Positions 1 through 8,191 of a stretch of DNA of 64,000 bases are shown piece after piece. The first letter of the stretch is position 1; every line of letters begins with the position of its first letter. Under the pieces are notes generated by a model. The model saw nothing but the letters and a program-made list of their open reading frames with translations, did not search any database and was not told where the DNA came from. The position numbers were made by a program, and so were the translations under genes. Source of the stretch: Parapedobacter luteus (lineage in GTDB: Bacteria; Bacteroidota; Bacteroidia; Sphingobacteriales; Sphingobacteriaceae); contig NZ_FUYS01000013.1 of assembly GCF_900168055.1 (NCBI RefSeq), forward strand, positions 1 to 64,000. Reading direction: 5' to 3'.

Positions 1-1
1 G

Positions 2-610
2 TCTCTGGCCGTCGCGGATGGCAAACTGGTGCTGACCGACAGCGACGGCAACTCCGTAGAGGCCCCAATGGACGACATCAACAAAGCTTCCAATGGATTA
101 CATATCGAAACGGATGACGAAAACACCTCCGGCGCAATAAAACTCGGCGGAGAACTCACCAAGAAAACGACCATCGTTACGGATGCCACTAACACCCTTG
201 CCATTGCAGGCCTGCAAAATGGCTCGATCGTAAATAACGGTACTGTGACGAATAAGATAGTAGTGGTGGATGAATATGGTATACTCAAACAAGTTAAAGC
301 CGCCATGCCTCGCTTTTTCTATATGCCATCCATCGCAATTCCTACCGACGTACGCGGCATACCAAGTACGATAGAGCTGTATGAGATATATGAAGAGCAA
401 TTCGGAACTCCTATGGCGCAAAACCCCGGAGCCACGGCGTTGCCAGTATTGAATGCCGACCAACTCAATTATTATATCACATATTACGATACAAACGTAT
501 TCGAAGACGTATCGATAAATAACCTTGGCGTAATGACCTTTACAGTAAAAGCAGACGCCGATCTTACCGTACACAGTTTCATGAATATCGTTTTTGAAGT
601 AAAACCATGA
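2..610 (+). CDS. C-terminal part of a large surface/adhesin-like protein (5' end outside the window)
   Basis: The reading frame is open to the left edge, so only the last 202 codons are visible. The first visible residues (SLAVADGKLVLTDSDGN) have the low-complexity, Asp/Asn/Gly/Thr-rich character of repetitive Bacteroidota adhesins. This is followed by a compact C-terminal domain rich in Tyr and Ile that ends FMNIVFEVKP. No T9SS sorting signal of type A or B is recognisable. Its stop codon overlaps the next start (ATGA at 607-610), which suggests translational coupling to the lectin-like gene. Function unknown; a cell-surface structural or adhesive role is inferred from composition and from the downstream T9SS-type genes. 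Confidence 0.7.
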   Translation, partial: SLAVADGKLVLTDSDGNSVEAPMDDINKASNGLHIETDDENTSGAIKLGGELTKKTTIVTDATNTLAIAGLQNGSIVNNGTVTNKIVVVDEYGILKQVKAAMPRFFYMPSIAIPTDVRGIPSTIELYEIYEEQFGTPMAQNPGATALPVLNADQLNYYITYYDTNVFEDVSINNLGVMTFTVKADADLTVHSFMNIVFEVKP

Positions 611-2223
611 TTTACTCCGCCAAATACAACGTCTCGCTACCCCTGTCGCTCAACAGGATGGGACGGGGATATCCATATTGGTATATCATAGCTTTTCTTC
701 CCTTACTTTACCTATCCGCACTAAGTCATTCAGCCACCGCTCAAACGTCCATTTATGGGGACTTCCCTTACTATCAACCATTTACTTCAGGAGACCCAGA
801 AGATTACCCGGAAGTGAGCTTAGCCACGGGTTCCGGTACAAACGATGCAACATTTACCACGGATGGATTGCGTTTGACCAGAGCAAACCCGGATTTATTC
901 GGGGCTGTATTTGTTAACAGCCTAAAATTCAGCTCTGATAATGGGATAAAAATCGCGTTCGAATTTGCCATGTATAATGGCAGTGGCGCAGACGGTATAT
1001 CAGTCTTTCTATTTGACGCGGATGTGGTATCCCCTTCTGCAGGATCCAAAGGTCGGCAATTGGGCTATGCTTATAATTGGGCAAGGAATAATAATCAACG
1101 CCGACCCGGACTAACCGGCGCTTATCTCGGCATCGGGTTAGACGTCTTTGGAAACCACAAACAAGAGTATTTTTCGGAAACAGAACGGATAAATGGTGTT
1201 CCTACCCCCCTCCCTGACGGATGGGCAGAACAAGGTAAAAGTCATGTAACACTTCGTGGTGCAGAAGGAGTACCTTTAGAGGGTCGGGGGCAAGGATTTA
1301 CCGGTTACCCCGTCTTAATTACACAATCAACCCTCGGCACGAATAATCGAAGTGGTGCGGTATTAAAAACATCATTAAACGCAGAAGACATAAACGAACC
1401 ATATATTTACACGGGCGCATTACCGGAAAATTTCACCCTCGGGATCGGTGAGGATGAGACTTTCTCAACCGACCCCAGTAGTCCTAATTACCGCAAGGCT
1501 TTTATCGACCTATTGCCCATGCCTCCGGGCATCGGGGGCTTAAGCATCACCGTCCGTATTCAACATGGAAATACCATTACCACGGTCATCGACAACTATC
1601 ATTACCGAGAGTCATTTGAGTATGTAGAGAATTCAAATGGCAACCAGCAAAATGAAACTAACGCGAGGTCCTATACGCTAAACGCCTCCATTCCCCAATT
1701 CTTCCGCATCGGTTTCGCTGCTTCAACCGGCGGATCCACTAATATCCACCTTATCCGGGAACTTACTGTTGAGCTGCCTTATGTAGCGGAAGTAGAAGAC
1801 GACCAAGCCGAGGTCTGCTTAGGCGGTCGTGTCCTCATTGATGCCCTTGACAATGACATTGCGTATTCTAAACACGTATCGGACCCAATCCATGGCAGTG
1901 AATACATTGATCCTGCAACATTTCGGTTTTATGACGAAGAAGGCAATCTCGCGGAAAACCCACATGAATATGAAAACAGCTTCGGTCGATGGATATTCAA
2001 CGCTGTGACCAGGCAAGTACAGTTTACACCGATCGGTATTTATGAAGGAGAGGCCTCGGTAAATTATTCGATAAAGGGCTTTAGCAAGCCAGGACGCGGC
2101 GAGCCTTACGGCGACGAGGCTTATCGGTCTTCGAAAGCGACCATTACGGTACATGTCAAGCGTTGCGCCGTGATTACGAATCCGATGTTGCCATCGAAAA
2201 CAATACAACTCAACGAACGATAA
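607..2223 (+). CDS. Secreted L-type lectin-like protein with C-terminal Ig/cadherin-like segment
   Basis: A 538-residue exported protein. A hydrophobic signal segment around residues 24-45 ends in ATAQ; Met18 (at 658) would place the signal peptide at the N-terminus and is an equally likely start. I kept 607 because it overlaps the upstream stop. Residues ~50-390 resemble legume-type (L-type) lectin domains: FEFAMYNGSGADGISVFLFD, followed by GAYLGIGLDVFGN, the usual beta-sandwich strand pattern with Asp/Asn that can bind metal and sugar. From ~395 on, a segment containing VLIDALDNDI resembles bacterial Ig/cadherin-like tandem domains. No sorting domain is visible at the C-terminus, unlike the next gene. 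It probably acts at the cell surface as a glycan binder. The lectin call is moderate, by motif only. Confidence 0.6.
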   Translation: MIYSAKYNVSLPLSLNRMGRGYPYWYIIAFLPLLYLSALSHSATAQTSIYGDFPYYQPFTSGDPEDYPEVSLATGSGTNDATFTTDGLRLTRANPDLFGAVFVNSLKFSSDNGIKIAFEFAMYNGSGADGISVFLFDADVVSPSAGSKGRQLGYAYNWARNNNQRRPGLTGAYLGIGLDVFGNHKQEYFSETERINGVPTPLPDGWAEQGKSHVTLRGAEGVPLEGRGQGFTGYPVLITQSTLGTNNRSGAVLKTSLNAEDINEPYIYTGALPENFTLGIGEDETFSTDPSSPNYRKAFIDLLPMPPGIGGLSITVRIQHGNTITTVIDNYHYRESFEYVENSNGNQQNETNARSYTLNASIPQFFRIGFAASTGGSTNIHLIRELTVELPYVAEVEDDQAEVCLGGRVLIDALDNDIAYSKHVSDPIHGSEYIDPATFRFYDEEGNLAENPHEYENSFGRWIFNAVTRQVQFTPIGIYEGEASVNYSIKGFSKPGRGEPYGDEAYRSSKATITVHVKRCAVITNPMLPSKTIQLNER

Positions 2224-2234
2224 TAAGTGGCTGA

Positions 2235-3806
2235 ATGATTGCCAAACGGATAAGCATAAGATTTTTTTTTGGAATATGCTACTTGATAGTTATATGGAGC
2301 CACGGTATTGTTCTCGCCCAAACCGGCGTCGGCAGCACCACGGCCGACAATTCTACCGTGGTCATCGACCCCGAGACCGTGGAACTGCGCTATGCCGAAA
2401 CCAGCTACTTTGGCCCCAACTCCCATTGGATCATCAACGGTACACTTGAAATCTGGAGCAGCAACATCTGGATTGCTCCTACAGCGACCTTTAGCGGTAC
2501 GGGCAAAATCATCATTCATGATCCTGGCACCAATCCTTTTTATGAAGACATGCCGGCCGGCCCTACACGAATTGACGGGAACAATGGTAGGCCCATTATT
2601 GTACCCATAGAGCTACGCAACCCGAATGATCTTATCTTGGAGGACCTGGCGGATCCGGGCTACAACACCGACAACCCTGATGGCCCGTTAGCCGCCGCTT
2701 TGCATATTAACAGCCAATTCAACTTTGCTGTAGACGGTGGCAATGTGTTGCTCAACGGCCACGACCTCCTCATCGGTACTCAGGGTCTCTTAGCGGGCTA
2801 CTCGCGGGAGCGCATGATCGTCACCGGCAATAGTGTGGCCGGGCATGTTGTCAAGACTTATGCCGCCGCCAATCCGTTCACGTTTCCCGTCGGCATAGCG
2901 GCAGGGGATTATACACCGGCGACCTTATCTCCGGCCAATGCTTCCATCACCTTGCACGTAAGCGTGCAAGACTATGGGGCAGACCGTAACCGTATTGCAC
3001 GGCCTGAAACAGGAATGGACCGCATGTGGCATATCTATGCCGACAAGGCGGTGTATATGGCTTATACCCTCCAGCACAACAGTATCACCAACGGCAGCGC
3101 TTATGTGGATGCCCAGGCCCAACTGATGCAATATGCCGGTAGCGGCAACTGGATAGGTGGCAATACGCAGCGACTTGCTCAAGGAATACATGCACGCGAC
3201 TGGATAGCTGCAGCGCATCCATCCGCCGATGACAGTTGGCTCACCAAATTGGTGTCGAATAGCCGTGGGCCGCAAGCTGTCGATGATATGATGACCGGCC
3301 CCTCCGGTAGACGGCTGACCGTGGTCGTATTAGAAAACGATCGCCCTGGGGATAGTCCGCTGGATGTGGCCAGTGTCCGCGTGGTGATCCAGCCCCGTAA
3401 CGGTACGGTAGCAGTCAATACCGATGGTAGCATCACCTATACATCCAACCTTCATTATCTTGGATCGGACGATTTCGTGTATGAAGTAACTGACGAAAAC
3501 GGGCAGCGAGATATCGCCACTGTACGGATGACGATTACATACGCCGAACTACTTATACCAAATGCGGTAACGCCCAATGGCGATGGTAAAAACGACCTGT
3601 TTGCCATCCAGGGGCTGGAAAACTACGACGCGGCGGATCTTACGATTTTCAACCGTTGGGGCAACGAAGTTTACCGGAGCCGCAACTACCAACAAGATTG
3701 GGGCGCTGCGGGCGTGAGTGATGGTACATATTACTATCGGCTGGTATTGAGGAAGGATGGCATAGAAACCATTCATAAAGGATGGGTATTGGTAAAACGG
3801 CAATAA
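2235..3806 (+). CDS. T9SS type B sorting domain (gliding motility-associated C-terminal) surface protein
   Basis: 523 residues. An N-terminal signal peptide (KRISIRFFFGICYLIVIWSH, cleavage near VLAQ) is followed by a ~310-residue beta-rich region and then, at ~347-437, a cadherin/Ig-like repeat (VVVLENDRPGDSPLDVASV). The last ~85 residues (from ~439) are a clear type B C-terminal domain, with IPNAVTPNGDGKNDLF, FNRWGNEVYRS, W and DGTYYYRL in the standard order. Family knowledge: this CTD directs export through the type IX secretion system and surface attachment, often together with the PorP/SprF protein encoded just downstream, as here. Cargo function unknown; adhesion is likely. The start follows the upstream stop by 11 nt. 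Confidence 0.85.
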   Translation: MIAKRISIRFFFGICYLIVIWSHGIVLAQTGVGSTTADNSTVVIDPETVELRYAETSYFGPNSHWIINGTLEIWSSNIWIAPTATFSGTGKIIIHDPGTNPFYEDMPAGPTRIDGNNGRPIIVPIELRNPNDLILEDLADPGYNTDNPDGPLAAALHINSQFNFAVDGGNVLLNGHDLLIGTQGLLAGYSRERMIVTGNSVAGHVVKTYAAANPFTFPVGIAAGDYTPATLSPANASITLHVSVQDYGADRNRIARPETGMDRMWHIYADKAVYMAYTLQHNSITNGSAYVDAQAQLMQYAGSGNWIGGNTQRLAQGIHARDWIAAAHPSADDSWLTKLVSNSRGPQAVDDMMTGPSGRRLTVVVLENDRPGDSPLDVASVRVVIQPRNGTVAVNTDGSITYTSNLHYLGSDDFVYEVTDENGQRDIATVRMTITYAELLIPNAVTPNGDGKNDLFAIQGLENYDAADLTIFNRWGNEVYRSRNYQQDWGAAGVSDGTYYYRLVLRKDGIETIHKGWVLVKRQ

Positions 3807-3823
3807 ACGCGACAACAATAACG

Positions 3824-4831
3824 ATGAGGACAGGATGGAAAATTTGGTTGCTATTGATTCCCTTGGGAATAACATGTGGCGTGCACGGCCAACAAAACAT
3901 CCAATTTACACAATATGTGTTTAATTCAATGAGTGTAAATCCCGCCTACGCCGGTTATAAGGAGGAACTCTTTGCTCAATTGGGTCTTCGGAGCCAATGG
4001 GTGGATTTAGATGGTGCTCCCCAGACAGGCCTGCTGTCATTCGACGGTCTGCTCGACCTGTATGGAAGACGCCGCCACGGTGCCGGCGTACAAATTATTG
4101 CTGACGAACTCGGTCCGCAACTCGCTACGTCAGCATACCTCAACTATGCATTCCGCATCCAGCTAAACCGCGAGGATACCGAACGCCTGAGTTTCGGACT
4201 TGGAGCCGGAGTAACGCAATATAGCCTGGATGGCACCAAAATAGTCGTTTTGGAGGATGGCGATGCCGTACTCCCGCCCGGTAAGGTGAGTAGTTTCGTG
4301 CCCGATATCCGCTTTGGCATTTACTACCACAACGCCAAATGGTATGCAGGCATTTCTGTCATGGACCTGCTTGCTGCAACGGGAGCTGACAACCTTTTCC
4401 GTTGGGATCAAACGACGATAGATCACATCAGACGCAGGACTCATCTTTACATAATTGGCGGGCTATTGTTCGATTTGGATGAAAATACCGTATTGCGACC
4501 CAGTTTGCTATACAAAGATGACCTATCTGGCCCACCGAGCTTAGATCTCAATGCCATGTTCATCTTCAACGACCGCCTTTGGCTGGGAGGAGGGATACGT
4601 ACTGGCGTCTCAGCATTTCGGCGCGATTATAAACGGTTCACGGGAGACCGCTTGAATGGACTTAACTCGGTGTCGGTTGTGACGCAGGTTTTTGCTACCG
4701 AACGACTCCGCATCGGGTATTCCTATGATTACATGCTGAGTCGACTCAGTGGTTTGCAGAATGGTTCGCATGAAATCACACTCGGGCTTACGCTCGGTAG
4801 GCCACTAGACCGGGTTAGGTGTTACTTCTGA
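3824..4831 (+). CDS. PorP/SprF family T9SS outer-membrane protein
   Basis: 335 residues from ATG 3824. An in-frame ATG at 3782 would overlap the upstream gene and add 14 residues before the signal peptide, so 3824 is preferred. Signal peptide (WKIWLLLIPLGITCGVHGQ) and the family hallmark QNIQFTQYVFNSMSVNPAYA, followed by GLRSQWVDLDGAPQT and many alternating beta strands. It lacks the OmpA-like domain of long PorP relatives. Family knowledge: PorP/SprF proteins are outer-membrane partners of T9SS substrates with type B CTDs and are commonly encoded next to them, as here. Likely role: anchoring or secreting the preceding product. Function inferred from family and context. Confidence 0.88.
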   Translation: MRTGWKIWLLLIPLGITCGVHGQQNIQFTQYVFNSMSVNPAYAGYKEELFAQLGLRSQWVDLDGAPQTGLLSFDGLLDLYGRRRHGAGVQIIADELGPQLATSAYLNYAFRIQLNREDTERLSFGLGAGVTQYSLDGTKIVVLEDGDAVLPPGKVSSFVPDIRFGIYYHNAKWYAGISVMDLLAATGADNLFRWDQTTIDHIRRRTHLYIIGGLLFDLDENTVLRPSLLYKDDLSGPPSLDLNAMFIFNDRLWLGGGIRTGVSAFRRDYKRFTGDRLNGLNSVSVVTQVFATERLRIGYSYDYMLSRLSGLQNGSHEITLGLTLGRPLDRVRCYF

Positions 4832-4850
4832 CAGCGATGGCTGGCATGAT

Positions 4851-4880
4851 TTGTATATCCCATCGATTTATGTAAGTTTG
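4851..4880 (+). promoter_or_regulatory. Bacteroidota-type promoter for the VOC gene (leaderless)
   Basis: TTG at 4851-4853, a 19-nt spacer, and TAAGTTTG at 4873-4880 match the Bacteroidota sigma-70 consensus TTG-N19-TAnnTTTG exactly. Transcription would start about 5 nt after the final G, on or next to the ATG at 4885, so the mRNA should have essentially no 5' UTR. A 6-bp inverted repeat (CGATGG 4835-4840, CCATCG 4860-4865) flanks the -33 element. Confidence 0.65.
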
Positions 4881-4884
4881 TGCT

Positions 4885-5343
4885 ATGAAACACATCCTGT
4901 TGGTCGGTTCACTCATCTGCATAAGCTTCGTTGGCTCATCGTGTCTTGTACTGGCACAGGATCGGCATCCTGTACTTAACCACATGGCGCTGTCCGTTTA
5001 CAACCTTGAAAAAAGCACGATATTTTACCGCGACGTGCTTCAACTGGACACTATACCCGAACCCTTCCGTGATGGCAAACATACCTGGTTGAAAATCGGC
5101 CCTCATAGTCAATTACATTTGATTGAAGGCGCCAAGGAAATTACCACACATGACATCGCTACGCATTTATGCTTCAGTGTACCGTCTATCACGGCATTTA
5201 TTAACCGCCTGAATGATTACAACATACCATACATTAACTGGCAAGGTGAGAAACAGCAGGTGACAGTCCGGGTCGATGGCATCAAACAGCTCTACATCCA
5301 AGATCCGGACGGACATTGGATAGAAGTCAATGACGACTACTAA
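4885..5343 (+). CDS. Exported VOC (glyoxalase/dioxygenase superfamily) protein
   Basis: 152 residues. An N-terminal signal peptide (KHILLVGSLICISFVG, cleavage near VLAQ) is followed by one vicinal-oxygen-chelate domain: LNHMALSVYNLEKSTIFYRD at the start and LYIQDPDGHWIEV at the end, the two classic VOC half-motifs. A probable metal ligand is the His of LNHMAL, with Glu in WIEV. The reaction is unknown; VOC proteins include glyoxalase I, extradiol dioxygenases and resistance proteins. Periplasmic location is unusual but not rare in this phylum. It is a single-gene unit between the PorP gene and the sigma-factor operon. No alternative start is available without losing the signal peptide. Confidence 0.8.
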   Translation: MKHILLVGSLICISFVGSSCLVLAQDRHPVLNHMALSVYNLEKSTIFYRDVLQLDTIPEPFRDGKHTWLKIGPHSQLHLIEGAKEITTHDIATHLCFSVPSITAFINRLNDYNIPYINWQGEKQQVTVRVDGIKQLYIQDPDGHWIEVNDDY

Positions 5344-5513
5344 CTAATCGCCCTTTATTTTTAAGCAAATCTTCCAATTACCCTACCGCCCGCATTCATG
5401 ATAGCAAGCAGCATGTAGCGGCTGATCGCATGTTTTTTTTATAATAACCATTTTTCCATGCAACATTATGGAGCAATTGACGACTAACCATTGAATCACA
5501 TAAGTTAGGTCAC

Positions 5514-6071
5514 TTGCAACCAGTAGAAAAGAAAGATGAAATCGAATTGATTGCTTTATGCCGGGAGGGGCATGAGGTTGGCTTTACGGAATTGTATAAT
5601 AAATATGCCAGGTCGGTATACAATTCTATTTGCCGCATCATATCGCATACCGGCGAAGCGGAAGATATCTTACAGGAATCTTTTTACCATGCCTTTGCGG
5701 ATATCCATCGTTTGCATAATGCTGCAAGCTTTGGCGCCTGGGTGAATCGTATTGCACTCAATCGTTCGATTACCTATCTACGGAAACAGAAAGTCTTTTT
5801 TACTGATGCAGAAGAGATGGACATTGCTGACGAAGAAGGCTATGATGAAGAGGCAAATACGTTGTTTGACTGTAAAGTGGATGATGTGAAGAATGCCATT
5901 GAGCAATTGCCTCAAGGATATAAAACAATATTGAGCCTGTACCTTTTTGAAGATATTCCGCAGGAGGAAATCGGCAAAATGCTTGGTATTTCCCACACCA
6001 CGGTGCGCTCGCAATATCATCGCGCGAAGAAAAGAATAATTCAATCGTTGAAAGACAAGACATTATCATGA
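5514..6071 (+). CDS. ECF RNA polymerase sigma factor
   Basis: 185 residues, probably starting at TTG 5514. The frame opens after a stop at 5478-5480, no other NTG lies upstream of region 2, and the first residues IELIALCREGHEVGFTELY are typical of the start of this family. Region 2 spans ~24-90 (with EAEDILQESFYHAF) and region 4 ~124-178 (EQLPQGYKTILSLYLFED, then the helix-turn-helix EEIGKMLGISHTTVRSQYHR). It directs RNA polymerase to a specific promoter set. Its stop overlaps the start of the membrane protein downstream (ATGA), the usual arrangement for a sigma/anti-sigma pair. Target promoters unknown; autoregulation of this operon is a reasonable guess. Confidence 0.92.
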   Translation: MQPVEKKDEIELIALCREGHEVGFTELYNKYARSVYNSICRIISHTGEAEDILQESFYHAFADIHRLHNAASFGAWVNRIALNRSITYLRKQKVFFTDAEEMDIADEEGYDEEANTLFDCKVDDVKNAIEQLPQGYKTILSLYLFEDIPQEEIGKMLGISHTTVRSQYHRAKKRIIQSLKDKTLS

Positions 6072-6886
6072 ATGACCCGATAAAAAAATTTATTCAAGAA
6101 CATCGTGAAGCCTTCGATAACCTCGAGCCGTCAGCCGATGTATTGGAGCGCTTGAAAGCCCAACTCCGGCCTACGCCGGTTGTAAAGAAAAGTTTCTTCA
6201 AGCGGTACCAGCGGACGAATTGGCTGGCGGCAGCTTCTCTACTCGTTGGGATGATATGTATTTATCTGTTGACTGAACGGCAAGGGCAAGGGGAGACTCC
6301 TCCGGACAATTCATTAGCGGCCGCGAAACAGCCTATACCAGCCGCGACTGCTGAGCCCATCGTAGTGCTTCCGACCGCGGCGGATTCATTGGCAACGAGG
6401 ACAAAAAGCCACCCTGCGGCCAATGAAGGCAGTGCCCTCCCTAAAAAAAGAGAAAACCTCCATGTAGCAGACATGAAACGCACTAAACCGGCACCGGTTT
6501 CATTGGCGGTACGGCTAGCTGATAGCAGTTCGGCAAGTATACGGCTGGCAGCAATTTTAGAAATCGAACAGTCGGGAAAGATGGACGACAAAATCAGAAC
6601 AATGCTTTCGACAACCATGAACAAGGACGCCAACACGAATGTCCGGCTAGCTGCGCTAGATGTACTTAGCCGCTATCTACAAGACGCCGATGTGGCAGCT
6701 GTCTTCGCCTCGTCGCTGGCTACACAAGACGATCCACTGGTACAACTCGGCATCGTCAAGGTGGCTGCTCAGATAGACCATGTAGGCATTGAAGAGGCAC
6801 TCTTTGCCTTGGCACGCAGTCCGTACACCTTTGCCGCCGTAAAAGACGAAGTCTATGCTGTATTATTGAATCAGAACAAACTATAA
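6068..6886 (+). CDS. Single-pass membrane protein with C-terminal HEAT-like repeats, putative anti-sigma factor
   Basis: 272 residues. N-terminal ~45 residues are cytosolic and charged (PIKKFIQEHREAFDNLEPS resembles the short N-terminal tails of anti-sigma factors in this phylum). One membrane helix at ~47-66 (NWLAAASLLVGMICIYLLT) is followed by a low-complexity Ala/Pro/Lys linker to ~140 and then helical HEAT-like repeats at ~145-272 (NVRLAALDVLSRYLQDADVA; DDPLVQLGIVKVAAQIDHVG). It overlaps the sigma-factor stop by 4 nt. No zinc-binding HxxxCxxC anti-sigma motif is present, so the anti-sigma role rests on topology and context only. Confidence 0.65.
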   Translation: MNDPIKKFIQEHREAFDNLEPSADVLERLKAQLRPTPVVKKSFFKRYQRTNWLAAASLLVGMICIYLLTERQGQGETPPDNSLAAAKQPIPAATAEPIVVLPTAADSLATRTKSHPAANEGSALPKKRENLHVADMKRTKPAPVSLAVRLADSSSASIRLAAILEIEQSGKMDDKIRTMLSTTMNKDANTNVRLAALDVLSRYLQDADVAAVFASSLATQDDPLVQLGIVKVAAQIDHVGIEEALFALARSPYTFAAVKDEVYAVLLNQNKL

Positions 6887-6915
6887 CAAAATGAGTAACG
6901 AATAAGGAGAATAAC

Positions 6916-7848
6916 ATGAAAAAGCAAACAATCATCTTGGCAATCTTTCTTTCCCTGTGCTGTTCGGCATGGGCGCAGAAAACATACAAAATCGGAAAAC
7001 CGGCGGGCAAACTTTATCTAAACCTGAATAGTGCTTTTGTAGAAGGCTACGATGGAAATGAAATTGTCTTTTCCGGCATGGAGACATCCGATGAGGAAGA
7101 AGACAATCGCGCAAAAGGCCTGCAAGTCATTAGTCCGTCAGGCTATCGAGACAATACCGGCCTGGGCATCAATGTATCCCAAGAGGGTTCGGATATCCAT
7201 GTCAATATCGTCGGCAACCATGGCATTGAAAAGGAGTCTTTGACTGTTCGGGTCCCGAAGGAAGTCGCCATCGTGTTCAGCTACGGTAACACCTTTTTTG
7301 CTGATTCGGTTGTCATCAAAAATATCAAGGGCGAAATCGAATTATCGGCAACGTATAATAATATTCTGTTGGAAAACAACAGTGGCCCGATGAATATTAA
7401 GACCGTGCACGGGAACATTGACGCCTCCTTCGTTAACGACATTAAAGGTCCGGTATCGATTATTTCCGTATACGGCCACGTCGATGTTGCGTTGCCGGCA
7501 ACGACTAAGGCCAACGTCACGTTAGGCACTGCATATGGCAAGCTTTATGCTGCGGACGACTTTAATATTGCCATTACGCCAAAAAACAATAACGATGAGG
7601 ATAAGCAAGATGGCTCACGTTCCATCGCCGCTGTAACTTCGGGCTCGGGAGCTATAACGTTGTCACCCGCACGGGTAGTCAACGTACCGCAACCCCCCAT
7701 GCCCCCGGCTGCGCCGGAAGCTATTTCTGCGACAGGATTTGTTTACCGCAGTGGGCAGCAGCAAAATGTTGAAGGCACGATCAATGGTGGTGGCATCGAT
7801 ATTATTCTCAAATCTACGTATAAAAACATTTACTTGCGGACAAAGTGA
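6916..7848 (+). CDS. DUF4097-family exported beta-strand repeat protein
   Basis: 310 residues with a clear signal peptide (KKQTIILAIFLSLCCSAWAQ). The body is a right-handed beta-helix-like DUF4097 (adhesin-like) domain with repeating short strands such as VKNIKGEIELSATYNN and NIKTVHGNIDASFVNDIKGP. A Pro/Ala linker (PQPPMPPAAPEA) precedes the C-terminal IDIILKSTYKNIYLRTK motif. It lies 29 nt after the HEAT protein and probably shares the sigma-factor transcript. Family knowledge: DUF4097 proteins often sit next to ECF sigma/anti-sigma pairs in Bacteroidota; their biochemical role is not established. A strong terminator follows at once. Confidence 0.8.
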   Translation: MKKQTIILAIFLSLCCSAWAQKTYKIGKPAGKLYLNLNSAFVEGYDGNEIVFSGMETSDEEEDNRAKGLQVISPSGYRDNTGLGINVSQEGSDIHVNIVGNHGIEKESLTVRVPKEVAIVFSYGNTFFADSVVIKNIKGEIELSATYNNILLENNSGPMNIKTVHGNIDASFVNDIKGPVSIISVYGHVDVALPATTKANVTLGTAYGKLYAADDFNIAITPKNNNDEDKQDGSRSIAAVTSGSGAITLSPARVVNVPQPPMPPAAPEAISATGFVYRSGQQQNVEGTINGGGIDIILKSTYKNIYLRTK

Positions 7849-7855
7849 AACGAAC

Positions 7856-7890
7856 GAAGGCGTCTTTGATTGAAAGGACGCCTTCTTTTT
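7856..7890 (+). terminator. Rho-independent terminator of the sigma-factor operon
   Basis: GAAGGCGTC (7856-7864) pairs with GACGCCTTC (7877-7885). The stem is extended by TTT/AAA with a one-base bulge, loop GATTG, and is followed by a T-run at 7884-7890. It lies 8 nt after the stop of the DUF4097 gene. Confidence 0.8.
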
Positions 7891-8094
7891 ACCCAAAGGC
7901 TTTTTATCAGCGGGCGGCAACGGTAATCTTAATACTATCTACAGCCAGGTCATCCGCACGTTTAATGGATTGGGCAAGATAGTGCTCTACAGATTTGGCC
8001 TACCGCCGTGTCTGTGCCAGTGCATCACATTTCCACACCAAAACCAAAACAAACTGATTTTCAATAAAATAAAAACATCAACACATGACAGCAC
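7891..8094. other. Gene-free stretch left of the palindrome cluster
   Basis: The region between the terminator at 7890 and the gene at 8192 contains no convincing gene. Its left part is unremarkable; an A/C-rich tract lies at about 8028-8080. No good TAnnTTTG element was found here. The right part (8095-8133) holds the palindromes annotated separately. Confidence 0.5.
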
Positions 8095-8133
8095 TGTTCG
8101 ATAACGAACAATCGGTTGTTCGTGTGCGAACAA
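8095..8133. promoter_or_regulatory. Tandem palindromic operator cluster, 2 x TGTTCG-N4-CGAACA
   Basis: Two perfect dyads: TGTTCG-ATAA-CGAACA at 8095-8110, and TTGTTCG-TGTG-CGAACAA at 8116-8133. Their centres are 22 bp apart, about two helical turns, so two dimers would sit on the same face. The inner halves form a third dyad CGAACAA-TCGG-TTGTTCG (8105-8122). N4-spaced 5-6 bp arms resemble sites of Crp/Fnr-family dimers; LexA of Firmicutes uses the opposite half-site order (CGAAC-N4-GTTCG). The block lies 59 bp upstream of the acidic small protein. The binding protein is unknown. Confidence 0.6.
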
Positions 8134-8181
8134 AAACGTATAAACTTTTCGAGCCTCGCGTTGTTCTTTTCTTAAACAATT

Positions 8182-8190
8182 AGGAGGTGA
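8182..8190 (+). promoter_or_regulatory. Perfect extended Shine-Dalgarno AGGAGGTGA
   Basis: Nine bases fully complementary to the 16S rRNA 3' end, directly before the ATG at 8192. Strong SD sequences are rare in this phylum, and most starts in this window have none. It fixes the start of the 83-residue protein and suggests high or specially regulated translation. Confidence 0.75.
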
Positions 8191-8191
8191 C

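Noticed and set aside
607-2223. T9SS sorting domain on the lectin-like protein.
   Set aside because: The C-terminus has neither the type A nor the type B motif; only the next gene carries one.
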